From NCBI RefSeq assembly GCF_000177195.2, contig NC_015953.1, positions 4,836,001-4,900,000 of the forward strand: a stretch of 64,000 nt of DNA, in the 5' to 3' direction. This DNA is from Streptomyces sp. SirexAA-E (GTDB taxonomy: Bacteria > Actinomycetota > Actinomycetes > Streptomycetales > Streptomycetaceae). Positions 33,328 to 42,173 of the stretch are shown here, piece after piece. The stretch's first letter is position 1, and each line of letters starts with the position of its first letter. The position numbers and the translations under genes are program-made. The notes under the pieces are model-generated. The model was not told the origin of the DNA and did not search any database. It was given only the letters and a program-made list of their open reading frames with translations.

Positions 33328-34920
33328 TCAGTCGCAGACCGTTCCCGCGGCCGGGACCTTGCCGTCGAGCAGATAGCCGTCCACGGCCTTCTGCACACAG
33401 GTGCTGCCGCCGTTGTACGCGCCGTGCCCCTCGCCCTTGTAGGTGAGCTCGACGCCCACCCCCTTGCCCAGCTCGGTGGCCATCGCCTTCGCGCCCGCGT
33501 ACGGGGTCGCCGGGTCACCGGTGTTGCCGATGACCAGGATGGGGGCCGCGCCCGGGGCGCTGACGTCCGGGGTGTCCCAGGTGCCCGCGACGGGCCATCC
33601 CGTGCAGGACATCAGGCCCCACCCCAGGTAGTCGCCGAAGACGGGGGACGCCTTGCGGAACGCGGGGAGCGCCGCCTTCGTCTGCTCGACGGTGAACCGC
33701 TGCTCGGAGTCGGCGCAGCTGATGGCCGTGTTGGCGGCGCCGGAGTTGTCGTAGTGGCCGTCCTCGGTGCGGCCGTTCAGCGAGTCGGCGAGCGCGAGCA
33801 GCAGCCCGCCGTTCTTGCCGTCCGCCTCGTCGAGACCCTGTTCGAGCAGGGGCCAGGTCTCCTTGGAGTACAGGGCGGACGCGATGCCCGTGGTGGCCTG
33901 GGTCTGCGTCAGTTCGCGCTCGCCGAGCCCCGGGACGGGCCTGAGCTCCAGCTTCTGCAGCATGTCGGCGATCCAGTCCTGTACCTCCTGGGAGGTCGAC
34001 CCGGGGAGCTTGCAGTCGTCCCGCTTCGCGCAGTCCGCGGTGAAGTTGTCCAGGGCGAGCTGGAAGCCCTCGGCCTGGCCGAGGGCGGACTTCTCGGCGT
34101 CCTCGGTGGGGTCCACCACAGCGTCCAGGACGGCACGGCCGACCTTCTTGGGGAACAGGTGCGCGTAGACGCCGCCCAGCTCGGTCCCGTAGGAGATGCC
34201 GAAGTAGTTCAGCCTGTCGTCGCCGAGGACCGAGCGCAGGAGGTCCATGTCCCGGGCGGCGTTGGTCGTGCCGACGTAGGGCAGCTCCTCCCCGGAGTTC
34301 TTCTCGCAGTCCGCGACGAAGGACTTCAGGTCGTCGACGAACGCCTTCTGCTCCTTGGCGTCGTCCGGGGTGCCGTCCATCTCGTAGCGGGCGTCGAGCG
34401 CCTTGTCGTCCGAACACCGGACGCCCTCGCTTCGCCCGACCCCGCGCGGGTCGAAACTCACCAGGTCGTAGCGGGTGCGCAGGGCGTCGTACGCCGTGCC
34501 GAAGGCGGGCAGGGTCGCGACGCCCGAGGCACCCGGCCCGCCGAAGTTGAAGACCAGGGAGCCGAGCCGGCGGTCCCGGTCCTTGGCCTTGGCGCGGACG
34601 AGCGCCAGCTCGATGGTCCGTCCGTCCGGGTCGCCGTAGTCCAGGGGGACGTCCATGAAGGAGCACTCCCAGGCCGTGCCGCCGGGCAGGGGCGAGGGGG
34701 CCGTGCCGCTGCCCTGGGCGTTGTTCGGGGCCGGACAGCGCTTCCAGTCGAGCTTCTGGGACGCCAGATCCTTGGGCGTCTTCGTGGGGGACGCCGTCGA
34801 GGCGACGGACGGCCCTGCCCGGTCCGCGCCCCCGCTGTCGTCCGAACAGGCTGCCAGGGGCAGCAGCACGGTGGCGGTGGCGGCAAGGGCGGTGGCACGC
34901 AGGGCGGGGGTAGTCCTCAT
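33328..34920 (-). CDS. TAP-like secreted alpha/beta-hydrolase (tripeptidyl aminopeptidase family)
   Basis: This 530-residue lipoprotein has a signal peptide with lipobox PLAAC, then the TAP-like alpha/beta-hydrolase domain: NFGGPGASG, nucleophile GISYGTELGG, acid in GNTGDPATPY and catalytic His in KGEGHGAYNG. A C-terminal TAP domain with Cys pairs follows. Family members release tripeptides from exported proteins outside the cell. It is a tandem paralogue of the frameshifted gene at 31672-33208; the two share most motifs. ATG 34920. Confidence 0.9.
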   Translation of the reverse strand: MRTTPALRATALAATATVLLPLAACSDDSGGADRAGPSVASTASPTKTPKDLASQKLDWKRCPAPNNAQGSGTAPSPLPGGTAWECSFMDVPLDYGDPDGRTIELALVRAKAKDRDRRLGSLVFNFGGPGASGVATLPAFGTAYDALRTRYDLVSFDPRGVGRSEGVRCSDDKALDARYEMDGTPDDAKEQKAFVDDLKSFVADCEKNSGEELPYVGTTNAARDMDLLRSVLGDDRLNYFGISYGTELGGVYAHLFPKKVGRAVLDAVVDPTEDAEKSALGQAEGFQLALDNFTADCAKRDDCKLPGSTSQEVQDWIADMLQKLELRPVPGLGERELTQTQATTGIASALYSKETWPLLEQGLDEADGKNGGLLLALADSLNGRTEDGHYDNSGAANTAISCADSEQRFTVEQTKAALPAFRKASPVFGDYLGWGLMSCTGWPVAGTWDTPDVSAPGAAPILVIGNTGDPATPYAGAKAMATELGKGVGVELTYKGEGHGAYNGGSTCVQKAVDGYLLDGKVPAAGTVCD

Positions 34921-35004
34921 GGACCCATCGTGGGGCGGAGCGCCCGGGGTCGCGCGGAACCGCGGTCCATGCGGGTGTCCCGCGAGCCTCCCGGGCGACG
35001 CGCC

Positions 35005-37818
35005 CTACAGTTCGCCCTTCCGGGTCAGCTGGTTGAAGCAGATCCAGCCGGGCAGCACCGGCAGCCACAGCGTCAGCACGCGGTACAGGAGCACCGCGGG
35101 CGCGGCGACCTCCTTCGGCAGACCGACCGCGATCAGACCCAGGGTCAGCGCGCCCTCGACCGCTCCCATGCCACCCGGGGTGGGGGCGGCGGAGCCCAGG
35201 GCGTTGCCCGCGAGGAAGACCACCGCGATGCTGGCGTAGCTGAGCTGGGGGACGTCGGGACCGCTGAAGGCGCGGATGGAGGCGTCCAGGCAGAGCACGA
35301 ACAGGCCGGTCAGCAGGAGCATGCCGCCGATGCCGGTGACGAGCTTCTGCGGGCGCTGCACGACGTCGAGCATGCGCGGCACGACCCCGGCGAACAGCGA
35401 CCGGACCCGCGTCACCACGAACTTCCGCAGCAGCGGGATGGCGGTCACCACGAGCACCAGCACGGCGACCGTGAGCAGCCCCGCGATCACCGTCCTGGAG
35501 GGTGTGAGCGAGTCGGGTGTGCGTTCCGTGCCCGTCAGATAGCCGAACAGGGCGAGCAGCAGGATGTGGCAGCCGAGTCCGAACAGCTGGGAGGCGCCGA
35601 CGCTCGCCACGGCGAGCCCCGGGCGCACTCCGGCGCGTTGCAGGAAGCGTGTGTTCAGCGCTACGCCGCCGACCGCCGCCGGGGCGACGATCTTCACGAA
35701 CGAACCGGCCACCTGGGCCAGCACGGTCTTGCCGAACCCGACCCGCTCGGGCACGAAGCCCAGCAGGCTCATGGCCGCCGCGACGTAGCTCAGCGCGGAG
35801 AAGCCCAGGGCGGCCGCCACCCAGCCCCACTCGGCCTGCTCCACGACCGCGCCGAAGTCCGCCTCGGTGACCTGCGAGATCAGGAAGTACGCGGCGATGG
35901 AGCCGGCGATGAAGCTGATGAGGGTGCGGGGTTTGATGCGTTCGAGCCGGACCGGCTCGACGGGCGCCTGCGGCCGGATCAGCAGCACCTGGCGGCGGAT
36001 CTGGGCCAGCATGTCCTCTTCGCGGGCTTCTTCCAGGGCGTCGTCTATCGCCCGTTTCTCGGCCTGCTTCTCCGTGCGCAGCGACTTGCGTACCGCCTTG
36101 CGGTCGCCGACCGCCGTGGCGCCCTGTTCCTGCGTCCTGGCCTGCTTGGCCGCCTGCGAGGCCTCCAGCACCGCGTCGCGCTCGCGCTGCGAACGCTCCC
36201 GGGCCAGCCTGCGCAGGGTCGCCCTGGTCGAGCGGCTGAGCGCGATCGGCTGGAGCAGCGGGAGGCAGTCGGCCACGGCGTCCGGTCCGAGGACGGCCAG
36301 TGCCCCGGCGACCGCGCGCTCGGCACCGACCCGCAGCCCTGTCGTCGTGAGCAGCTGGGCGACGTCCATGCGCAGGATCAGGTCACCGGCCGCGATCTCT
36401 CCGCCCCGCAGGTCCGTCACGAACACCGCCCCGGAGCGGTCCACCAGGATCGCGTCCCCGGTGAGCCTGCGGTGGGCGATCCGCCGCGACTGGAGCGCCC
36501 GCACCTGCTGCCAGGCGCCGCGCAGCAGCTCGTCCGTGATCTCCTCGTCCTCCATCGCGTCCAGCGAGCGTCCACCGATGTGCTCGTAGACGAGCATCAC
36601 GGCGTCCGGGCCGAGCTCGGACGTGGCGATCAGCTTGGGGGCGTTGGCCCCGGCGGCGATCGCCGCGTACGCCAGCAGGGCCTCCTGCTCCAGGGCCTGC
36701 CGCAGCGACTGGATGGAGCGGCGCTGGGTGATGCTGCGCAGGGTGAGCCGGCGCCACAGCCGGTAGAAGAACCCCTGGGCCTGCTGCTCCCGGTCGACGA
36801 CCGTCACGTCCAGGGGCGGGCCGTCCTCCAGGGTGACGAGGTAGCGGCGGCCCCGGTCGTTCTGGTCGATGCTCTCGGGGCCCTCCTCGGTGCGCATCGC
36901 CGCCACCGGACGGAAGCCGACGTGCCGCAGACCGGCCATGAGGTGCTGGCCGGTCGGGCGTACGTTCGGTGAGCCGACCGCGTACAGCGTGCCGTAGGCC
37001 ACCGTCCAGCCGATCAGTACCGTCAGGACGATCGAGAACGGAGTGGTGTAGCCGCCGACGAGCATGGCGAAGGCGTCCAGGAGCAGCACGACCCAGAGCA
37101 CGATCCGCCAGCGTGGTCGCCGGGCCATCCCGACCGCCGTCATATAGGCGATGACGGGCGCGAGATAGCCGTGCACGGGATCGGTGAGCGCGTCACCCGG
37201 CTGAGGCTGGGTCAGGGCGTCCCGGATCGTCCCGGGGGCCGACCTGGCCACCCAGAGGTCGGTGGCCAGGGTCACCCCGTGGGCGAGCACCGCGGCGAGC
37301 ACGCCGTCCGCGATGCGCAGCCCGTCACGTTTGATCAGACGTTCGATCGCGAAGGCGACCGGTACGAGCAGCACGGCGATGCTGGAGACCAGCCCGGCGA
37401 TCTTGATCAGCAGGTCGGGCGCCTGGTCCGTGCCCTTGGAGATGTCGTTCTCGAGGCCGGTGGTGGTGTTCTGGGCGAACGCGGCGACGGCGAGGAGCAG
37501 GACGACGGCGGCGACGCCGATGAGGAGCCGCAGCAGATCGGAGGGGCGGTGCACGCGGGCGGGCAGCAGAGGTTCGTCGCCCGACACGTGGTCCGCGGCC
37601 GCCGCCGGCGAGGCGAGGGTGGAACCCGCGAGGCGGTGCTCCGGGTCACCCGGGGCCGCGGGCCGCCCGGAGGGCTCCCCGGTGCCGTCGGACTCCGGTG
37701 CGCCGGGAGTGCCGGCCCCGCCCGGGCGCGGCTCCGCGTCTGAGGCGTCCGCCGCCTTCGGTGGCTGCACGCCCCGCTCCTTCGTCGCCTCGGATTGCTC
37801 TTCGTGTTCTCGTATCAC
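35005..37818 (-). CDS. lysylphosphatidylglycerol-synthase-type flippase fused to a degenerate kinase domain
   Basis: This 937-residue membrane protein has four parts. A disordered N-terminus (1-90) comes first, then about six membrane helices (95-280). Next is a kinase-like domain (about 315-560). Here the catalytic loop reads HRRLTGDAILVD and the DFG position reads TDLRGG, so HRD and DFG are both degraded. After a charged coiled coil (about 540-610) comes an LPG_synthase_TM/UPF0104 domain (about 640-937: VKIVAPAAVGGVALNTRFLQ, GSAAPTPGGMGAVEGAL). The last module is related to lipid flippases. The kinase part is probably a pseudokinase or an atypical activator. A TTGCGC...GCGCAA inverted repeat (37878-37900) lies in its promoter region. 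Confidence 0.85.
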   Translation of the reverse strand: MIREHEEQSEATKERGVQPPKAADASDAEPRPGGAGTPGAPESDGTGEPSGRPAAPGDPEHRLAGSTLASPAAAADHVSGDEPLLPARVHRPSDLLRLLIGVAAVVLLLAVAAFAQNTTTGLENDISKGTDQAPDLLIKIAGLVSSIAVLLVPVAFAIERLIKRDGLRIADGVLAAVLAHGVTLATDLWVARSAPGTIRDALTQPQPGDALTDPVHGYLAPVIAYMTAVGMARRPRWRIVLWVVLLLDAFAMLVGGYTTPFSIVLTVLIGWTVAYGTLYAVGSPNVRPTGQHLMAGLRHVGFRPVAAMRTEEGPESIDQNDRGRRYLVTLEDGPPLDVTVVDREQQAQGFFYRLWRRLTLRSITQRRSIQSLRQALEQEALLAYAAIAAGANAPKLIATSELGPDAVMLVYEHIGGRSLDAMEDEEITDELLRGAWQQVRALQSRRIAHRRLTGDAILVDRSGAVFVTDLRGGEIAAGDLILRMDVAQLLTTTGLRVGAERAVAGALAVLGPDAVADCLPLLQPIALSRSTRATLRRLARERSQRERDAVLEASQAAKQARTQEQGATAVGDRKAVRKSLRTEKQAEKRAIDDALEEAREEDMLAQIRRQVLLIRPQAPVEPVRLERIKPRTLISFIAGSIAAYFLISQVTEADFGAVVEQAEWGWVAAALGFSALSYVAAAMSLLGFVPERVGFGKTVLAQVAGSFVKIVAPAAVGGVALNTRFLQRAGVRPGLAVASVGASQLFGLGCHILLLALFGYLTGTERTPDSLTPSRTVIAGLLTVAVLVLVVTAIPLLRKFVVTRVRSLFAGVVPRMLDVVQRPQKLVTGIGGMLLLTGLFVLCLDASIRAFSGPDVPQLSYASIAVVFLAGNALGSAAPTPGGMGAVEGALTLGLIAVGLPKEVAAPAVLLYRVLTLWLPVLPGWICFNQLTRKGEL

Positions 37819-37991
37819 CGGTCACCGCCCGCACGATGGTGGCACGGCCTGCAGACAGACGGGGGCATCAGGGTGCATTGCGCGGATGCGCGAAGCGCAA
37901 CATACGCTCCTTTGCCTCCGCGTGTCCCCTGTGTGATCAGCGTGACACCGAACCCGCACCGTTGTCGGTGGGGTGCGGCAGGATGTACCGG

Positions 37992-38417
37992 ATGAGCGAA
38001 GACCGGACGAGCGGCGGTTCCACCGGGCACGCCCCCGAGGCGCCCGAGCTGCCCGTGTACGCGGAGCGGGTCCTGGACGTCGCGGACCTGATCCCGCCGG
38101 GCCGCGTGATGACCTACGGCGACGTCGCGGAGTGGCTCGGCGAGGGCGGACCGCGGCAGGTCGGACGGGTGATGGCGCTCTACGGCGCCGCCGCGCCCTG
38201 GTGGCGTGTCGTGCGCTCCGACGGCACGCTGCTGCCCGGCCACGAACTGCGCGCCCTGGACCACTACCGCGAGGAGGGCACCCCGCTGCGCGAGGCATCC
38301 CGGGGCGCGGACGGACACCTCCCGCGCCTCGACATGAGACGTGCCCGATGGGACGGCGGGGCCGTCGGTCCGGACGACGGCGGGCGCCCGGGCGGGGGCG
38401 AGAAAGCTCACAGGTGA
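37992..38417 (+). CDS. alkyltransferase-like protein (ATL), MGMT family without catalytic Cys
   Basis: This protein of about 141 residues has the MGMT DNA-binding fold: IPPGRVMTYGDVAEWLG, GGPRQVGRVMALYG, PWWRVVRSDGTLLPG. The alkyl-acceptor Cys of the PCHR motif is replaced by Trp (PWWR), which defines ATL proteins. These recognise O6-alkylguanine and hand the lesion to nucleotide-excision repair rather than repairing it directly. ATG 37992 is favoured because CAGGAT lies 7 bases upstream (leaderless); ATG 37983 would add three residues. It sits next to the adnAB helicase-nuclease genes, all DNA-repair functions. Confidence 0.88.
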   Translation: MSEDRTSGGSTGHAPEAPELPVYAERVLDVADLIPPGRVMTYGDVAEWLGEGGPRQVGRVMALYGAAAPWWRVVRSDGTLLPGHELRALDHYREEGTPLREASRGADGHLPRLDMRRARWDGGAVGPDDGGRPGGGEKAHR

Positions 38418-38665
38418 CAGCTTCGGCCATCGCACCGCACGAACCGGGGCGCCGGGCCGGTGGCCGCCGTCGTCCGGACCGGCGTGTCCCCTGCGGGACG
38501 GGCGGTCACGTGACGAGCGACGCAGTCCGCACGCCGCTTTCCGTCCTGCGGCTCGCGTAGCGTCGTCAGCGCGCGGCACCGGGCCCCCTTCCTCCCGTAC
38601 CCGCCGTGCCCGGACTCCGGGCAGACCGAGTACACCGAGTACACCCACCAGGACCGGCGATCCAC

Positions 38666-41600
38666 GTGAGCTCCTTCTCCACCACCCGGAACAGCCCGCA
38701 CCGTCAGGCACGGCGGCGGGCCCCGGGCGCGTACCGGCTGGTGCGTACGCCGCCGGGCTCCGTGGCCCCCCCTCTCCTGGACGCGGCGCAGCGCGCCGTG
38801 GTTGACCACCGGGACGGGCCACTGCTGGTCCTGGCCGGGCCCGGCACCGGCAAGACGACGACGCTCGTGGAGGCGGTCGCCGCACGGGTCGCCGCGGGGA
38901 CCGATCCCGCCCGGATGCTGGTCCTCACCTTCAGCCGCAAGGCGGCGGTGGAGCTGCGCGACCGCATGGCCACCCGGCTCGGCGGCGCCCGGGGCCCGCA
39001 GGCCACGACCTTCCACTCGTACTGCTACGCCCTGGTCCGCGCCCACCAGGACGCCGATCTGTTCGCCGACCCGCTGCGCCTGCTGTCCGGGCCGGAGCAG
39101 GACGTCGCCGTGCGCGAACTCCTCGCCGGACAGGTCGGCCTGGAACGGTCCGGGCTCGCCCATGTGCGCTGGCCGGACGAACTGCGGGCCTGCCTGACCA
39201 CCCGGGGCTTCGCCGACGAGGTGCGCGCGGTGCTCGCCCGCAGCCGCGAACTGGGCCTCGGCCCCGACGCCCTCGCCGCCTTCGCCCGGCGCACCGGCCG
39301 CCCGGACTGGAGCGCGGCCGCACAGTTCCTCGCGGAGTACCTGGACGTCCTCGACGCCCAAGGAGTCCTGGACTACGCGGAGCTGGTCCACCGGGCCGTG
39401 CTGCTCGCCGAGCGGCCCGAGGTGGCGTCCCGGCTCGCCGAGAGCTACGACGCGGTCTTCGTCGACGAGTACCAGGACACCGACCCCTCCCAGGTACGGC
39501 TGCTGCACGCGCTGACCGGCAACCGTACGGCAGCCCCCGGGACCGGAGGCGGCCGTACGCTGATCGCCTTCGGTGACCCGGACCAGTCGATCTACGCGTT
39601 CCGGGGCGCTGACGTGAACGGCATCCTCGACTTCCCGGACACCTTCCGCCGCTTCGACGGCGCGCCCGCCCCCGTCGGCGTCCTCACCACCTCCCGCCGG
39701 TCCGGTGCCCAACTGCTCGCCGCGACCCGGCTGCTCACCCGCCGGATGCCGCTCACCCGGCTGCCCTCGGACAAGGTCCGAGCCCACCGGGAGCTGTCCG
39801 CCGCGCGGGAGGGCGGCCGGGTCGAGACGTACACCTACCCGACCGCGTCCACCGAGCTGGAGAACATCGCCGACCTCCTGCGGCGCGCGCACCTGGAGGA
39901 CGGCGTGCCCTGGAGGGACATGGCGGTCCTCGTACGCGCCGGAGGCCGTTCCCTGCCTTCCGTGCGCCGCGCGCTGACCTCGGCCGGGGTGCCGCTGGAG
40001 GTGGACGGGGACGATCTCGCCCTGCGCCACGAGCCCGCCGTCGCACCGTTGCTGACCGCGCTGCGCACGGTCGCCACGGCGGCCCTGCGCCGTCCCGGGG
40101 ACGAGGCCCCCGGCGCGAACGCTCTGGAGGCCGAGGCCCCCGGGGACGGCGACGGGACGACCGCCCCGGGAGAGGCACCCGCGCCGGACACGGCCGAGGG
40201 CACCCGCCCGCTCGACACCGAGACCGCGCTCACGCTGCTCGCCTCCCCCCTCGGTTCCATGGACGCCGCCGACCTGCGCCGCCTGGGCCGGGCCCTGCGC
40301 GACGAGGAGCGCGCGGCCGGCAACCGGCTGCCGCCGCCCTCCGGGGAACTGCTGGCCCGGGCGCTCGCCGAGCCCGAACGCCTGGTCACCCACGACCCGG
40401 CGTACGCCCGCGGGGCCCAGCGCCTCGGCGCGCTCCTGCGCAAGGCCCGCGAGCTCCTCGAAGGCGGCGGCACCGCCGAGGAAGCCCTGTGGACCCTGTG
40501 GGACGGCACCCCCTGGCCGGGCAGGCTGGAGCGGGCCGCGCTGCGGGGCGGAGCCGCCGGCCGCAACGCCGACCGGGACCTCGACGCCGTCTGCGCCCTG
40601 TTCGACGCGGCGGCCCGCGCCGAGGAACGCACCGGGGGACGCGGCGCCCTCAACTTCCTGGAGGAGGTCGACGCCCAGGACATCGCCGCCGACACCCTCT
40701 CCCGGCGCTCCGTACGCCCCGACGCCGTACGGCTGATGACCGCACACCGGTCCAAGGGCCTGGAATGGCGTGTGGTGGTCGTCGCCGGGGTGCAGGAAGG
40801 GCTCTGGCCCGACCTGCGCCGCCGCGGGTCGCTCCTGGAGGCGGACCGCATCGGCCGCGACGGCCTGGCGGAACCGCTCACCCCGGGAGCCCTTCTCGCC
40901 GAGGAGCGCCGCCTCTTCTACGTCGCCGCCACCCGCGCCCGCGAACGGCTCGTCGTCACCGCCGTCAAGGCCCCCGCCGACGACGGCGACCAGCCGTCCC
41001 GGTTCCTCACCGAGCTCGGCGTCGAGCCCCGGGACGTCACCGGCCGGCCCCGCCGCCCCCTCGCGGTCGCCGCACTCGTCGCCGAACTCCGAGCGACCAC
41101 CGTCGACCCCGCCGCCTCCGAGGCCCTGCGCGACGCCGCCGCCCACCGGCTGGCCCGCCTCGCCGCGCTCACCGACGACGAGGGCCACCCCCTCGTGCCC
41201 GCGGCCCACCCGTACCGCTGGTGGGGGCTGAACGAACCGACGCGTTCCGAGGTCCCGCTGCGCGACCGGGACCACCCGGTGGTCCTCTCCGGGAGCGCGC
41301 TCGACCAGCTCGCCAACACCTGCGCCCTCCAGTGGTTCCTGGGCCGCGAGGTGAAGGCCGACGCTCCCGCGACGGCGGCCCAGGGCTTCGGCAACGTCGT
41401 CCACGTCCTCGCCGACGAGGTGGCGTCCGGGCGCACGCCCGCCGACCTGGACGTCCTCATGGAACGCCTCGACTCCGTCTGGAACGGCCTCGTCTTCGAC
41501 GCCCCCTGGAAGTCGCAGCAGGAGAAGGACCAGGCCCGGGACGCCCTGGAACGCTTCCTGCGCTGGCACGTCATGGACCGCGCCGGCCGCACTCCCGTCG

Positions 41601-42079
41601 CGGGCGAGCACGCGTTCGACGTGACCCTGGAGGCGGGTGAGTACGCCGTCCGGATCCGGGGCTCCATGGACCGTGTCGAGCAGGACACCGAGGGCCGTGC
41701 GTACGTCGTCGACTTCAAGACCGGCAAGGCGGCCCCCACCAAGGACGAGGTGGCCGCCCACCCCCAGCTCGCCGTCTACCAGCTCGCGATCCGGGAAGGC
41801 GCCGTCGACGAGGTGTTCGACGGCCGCCGTCCCGAGTCGGGTGGCGCCGAACTCGTACAGCTGCGCCAAGGAGCCCCGAAGAAGGAAGGCGGCGACGCCC
41901 TGCCCAAGGTGCAGAGCCAGGAACCGCTGTCCGGGGAATGGGTCCCCGACCTGCTGGCCACGGCCGCCGGCCGCGTCCTGGACGAACGGTTCACCCCCAG
42001 TACCGGCCAGCACTGCGCCCACTGCGCCTTCCGGGCCTCGTGCAGCGCGCAGCCCGAGGGCCGGCACATCGTCGAATGA
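38666..42079 (+). CDS. adnA: AdnA-type UvrD-family helicase-nuclease with Fe-S-type cysteines
   Basis: This 1137-residue protein joins an SF1A helicase to a RecB-family nuclease. Helicase motifs include Walker A GPGTGKTTTLVE, VDEYQDTDPSQ, GDPDQSIYAFRGA and MTAHRSKGLEW. The nuclease is C-terminal, with GNVVHVLADE, then VVDFKTGK and QLAVYQLA. A Cys in NTCALQW together with CAHCAFRASC forms the four-cysteine iron-staple. With AdnB it makes the actinobacterial heterodimer that resects double-strand breaks. I assign AdnA by gene order (first of two). GTG 38666 has only a weak ribosome site; a 9-bp tandem repeat (CCGAGTACA x2, 38626-38643) lies just upstream. Confidence 0.88.
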   Translation: MSSFSTTRNSPHRQARRRAPGAYRLVRTPPGSVAPPLLDAAQRAVVDHRDGPLLVLAGPGTGKTTTLVEAVAARVAAGTDPARMLVLTFSRKAAVELRDRMATRLGGARGPQATTFHSYCYALVRAHQDADLFADPLRLLSGPEQDVAVRELLAGQVGLERSGLAHVRWPDELRACLTTRGFADEVRAVLARSRELGLGPDALAAFARRTGRPDWSAAAQFLAEYLDVLDAQGVLDYAELVHRAVLLAERPEVASRLAESYDAVFVDEYQDTDPSQVRLLHALTGNRTAAPGTGGGRTLIAFGDPDQSIYAFRGADVNGILDFPDTFRRFDGAPAPVGVLTTSRRSGAQLLAATRLLTRRMPLTRLPSDKVRAHRELSAAREGGRVETYTYPTASTELENIADLLRRAHLEDGVPWRDMAVLVRAGGRSLPSVRRALTSAGVPLEVDGDDLALRHEPAVAPLLTALRTVATAALRRPGDEAPGANALEAEAPGDGDGTTAPGEAPAPDTAEGTRPLDTETALTLLASPLGSMDAADLRRLGRALRDEERAAGNRLPPPSGELLARALAEPERLVTHDPAYARGAQRLGALLRKARELLEGGGTAEEALWTLWDGTPWPGRLERAALRGGAAGRNADRDLDAVCALFDAAARAEERTGGRGALNFLEEVDAQDIAADTLSRRSVRPDAVRLMTAHRSKGLEWRVVVVAGVQEGLWPDLRRRGSLLEADRIGRDGLAEPLTPGALLAEERRLFYVAATRARERLVVTAVKAPADDGDQPSRFLTELGVEPRDVTGRPRRPLAVAALVAELRATTVDPAASEALRDAAAHRLARLAALTDDEGHPLVPAAHPYRWWGLNEPTRSEVPLRDRDHPVVLSGSALDQLANTCALQWFLGREVKADAPATAAQGFGNVVHVLADEVASGRTPADLDVLMERLDSVWNGLVFDAPWKSQQEKDQARDALERFLRWHVMDRAGRTPVAGEHAFDVTLEAGEYAVRIRGSMDRVEQDTEGRAYVVDFKTGKAAPTKDEVAAHPQLAVYQLAIREGAVDEVFDGRRPESGGAELVQLRQGAPKKEGGDALPKVQSQEPLSGEWVPDLLATAAGRVLDERFTPSTGQHCAHCAFRASCSAQPEGRHIVE

Positions 42080-42173
42080 CGTCCGAGCCCGCCGGCCGGC
42101 CCCCGGGCTCCACGGTGTTCCGCCCGCGGCGGTCTCGGAGGCGTTGTCGGTGCCGCCGGTTAGCCTCTGTGGA

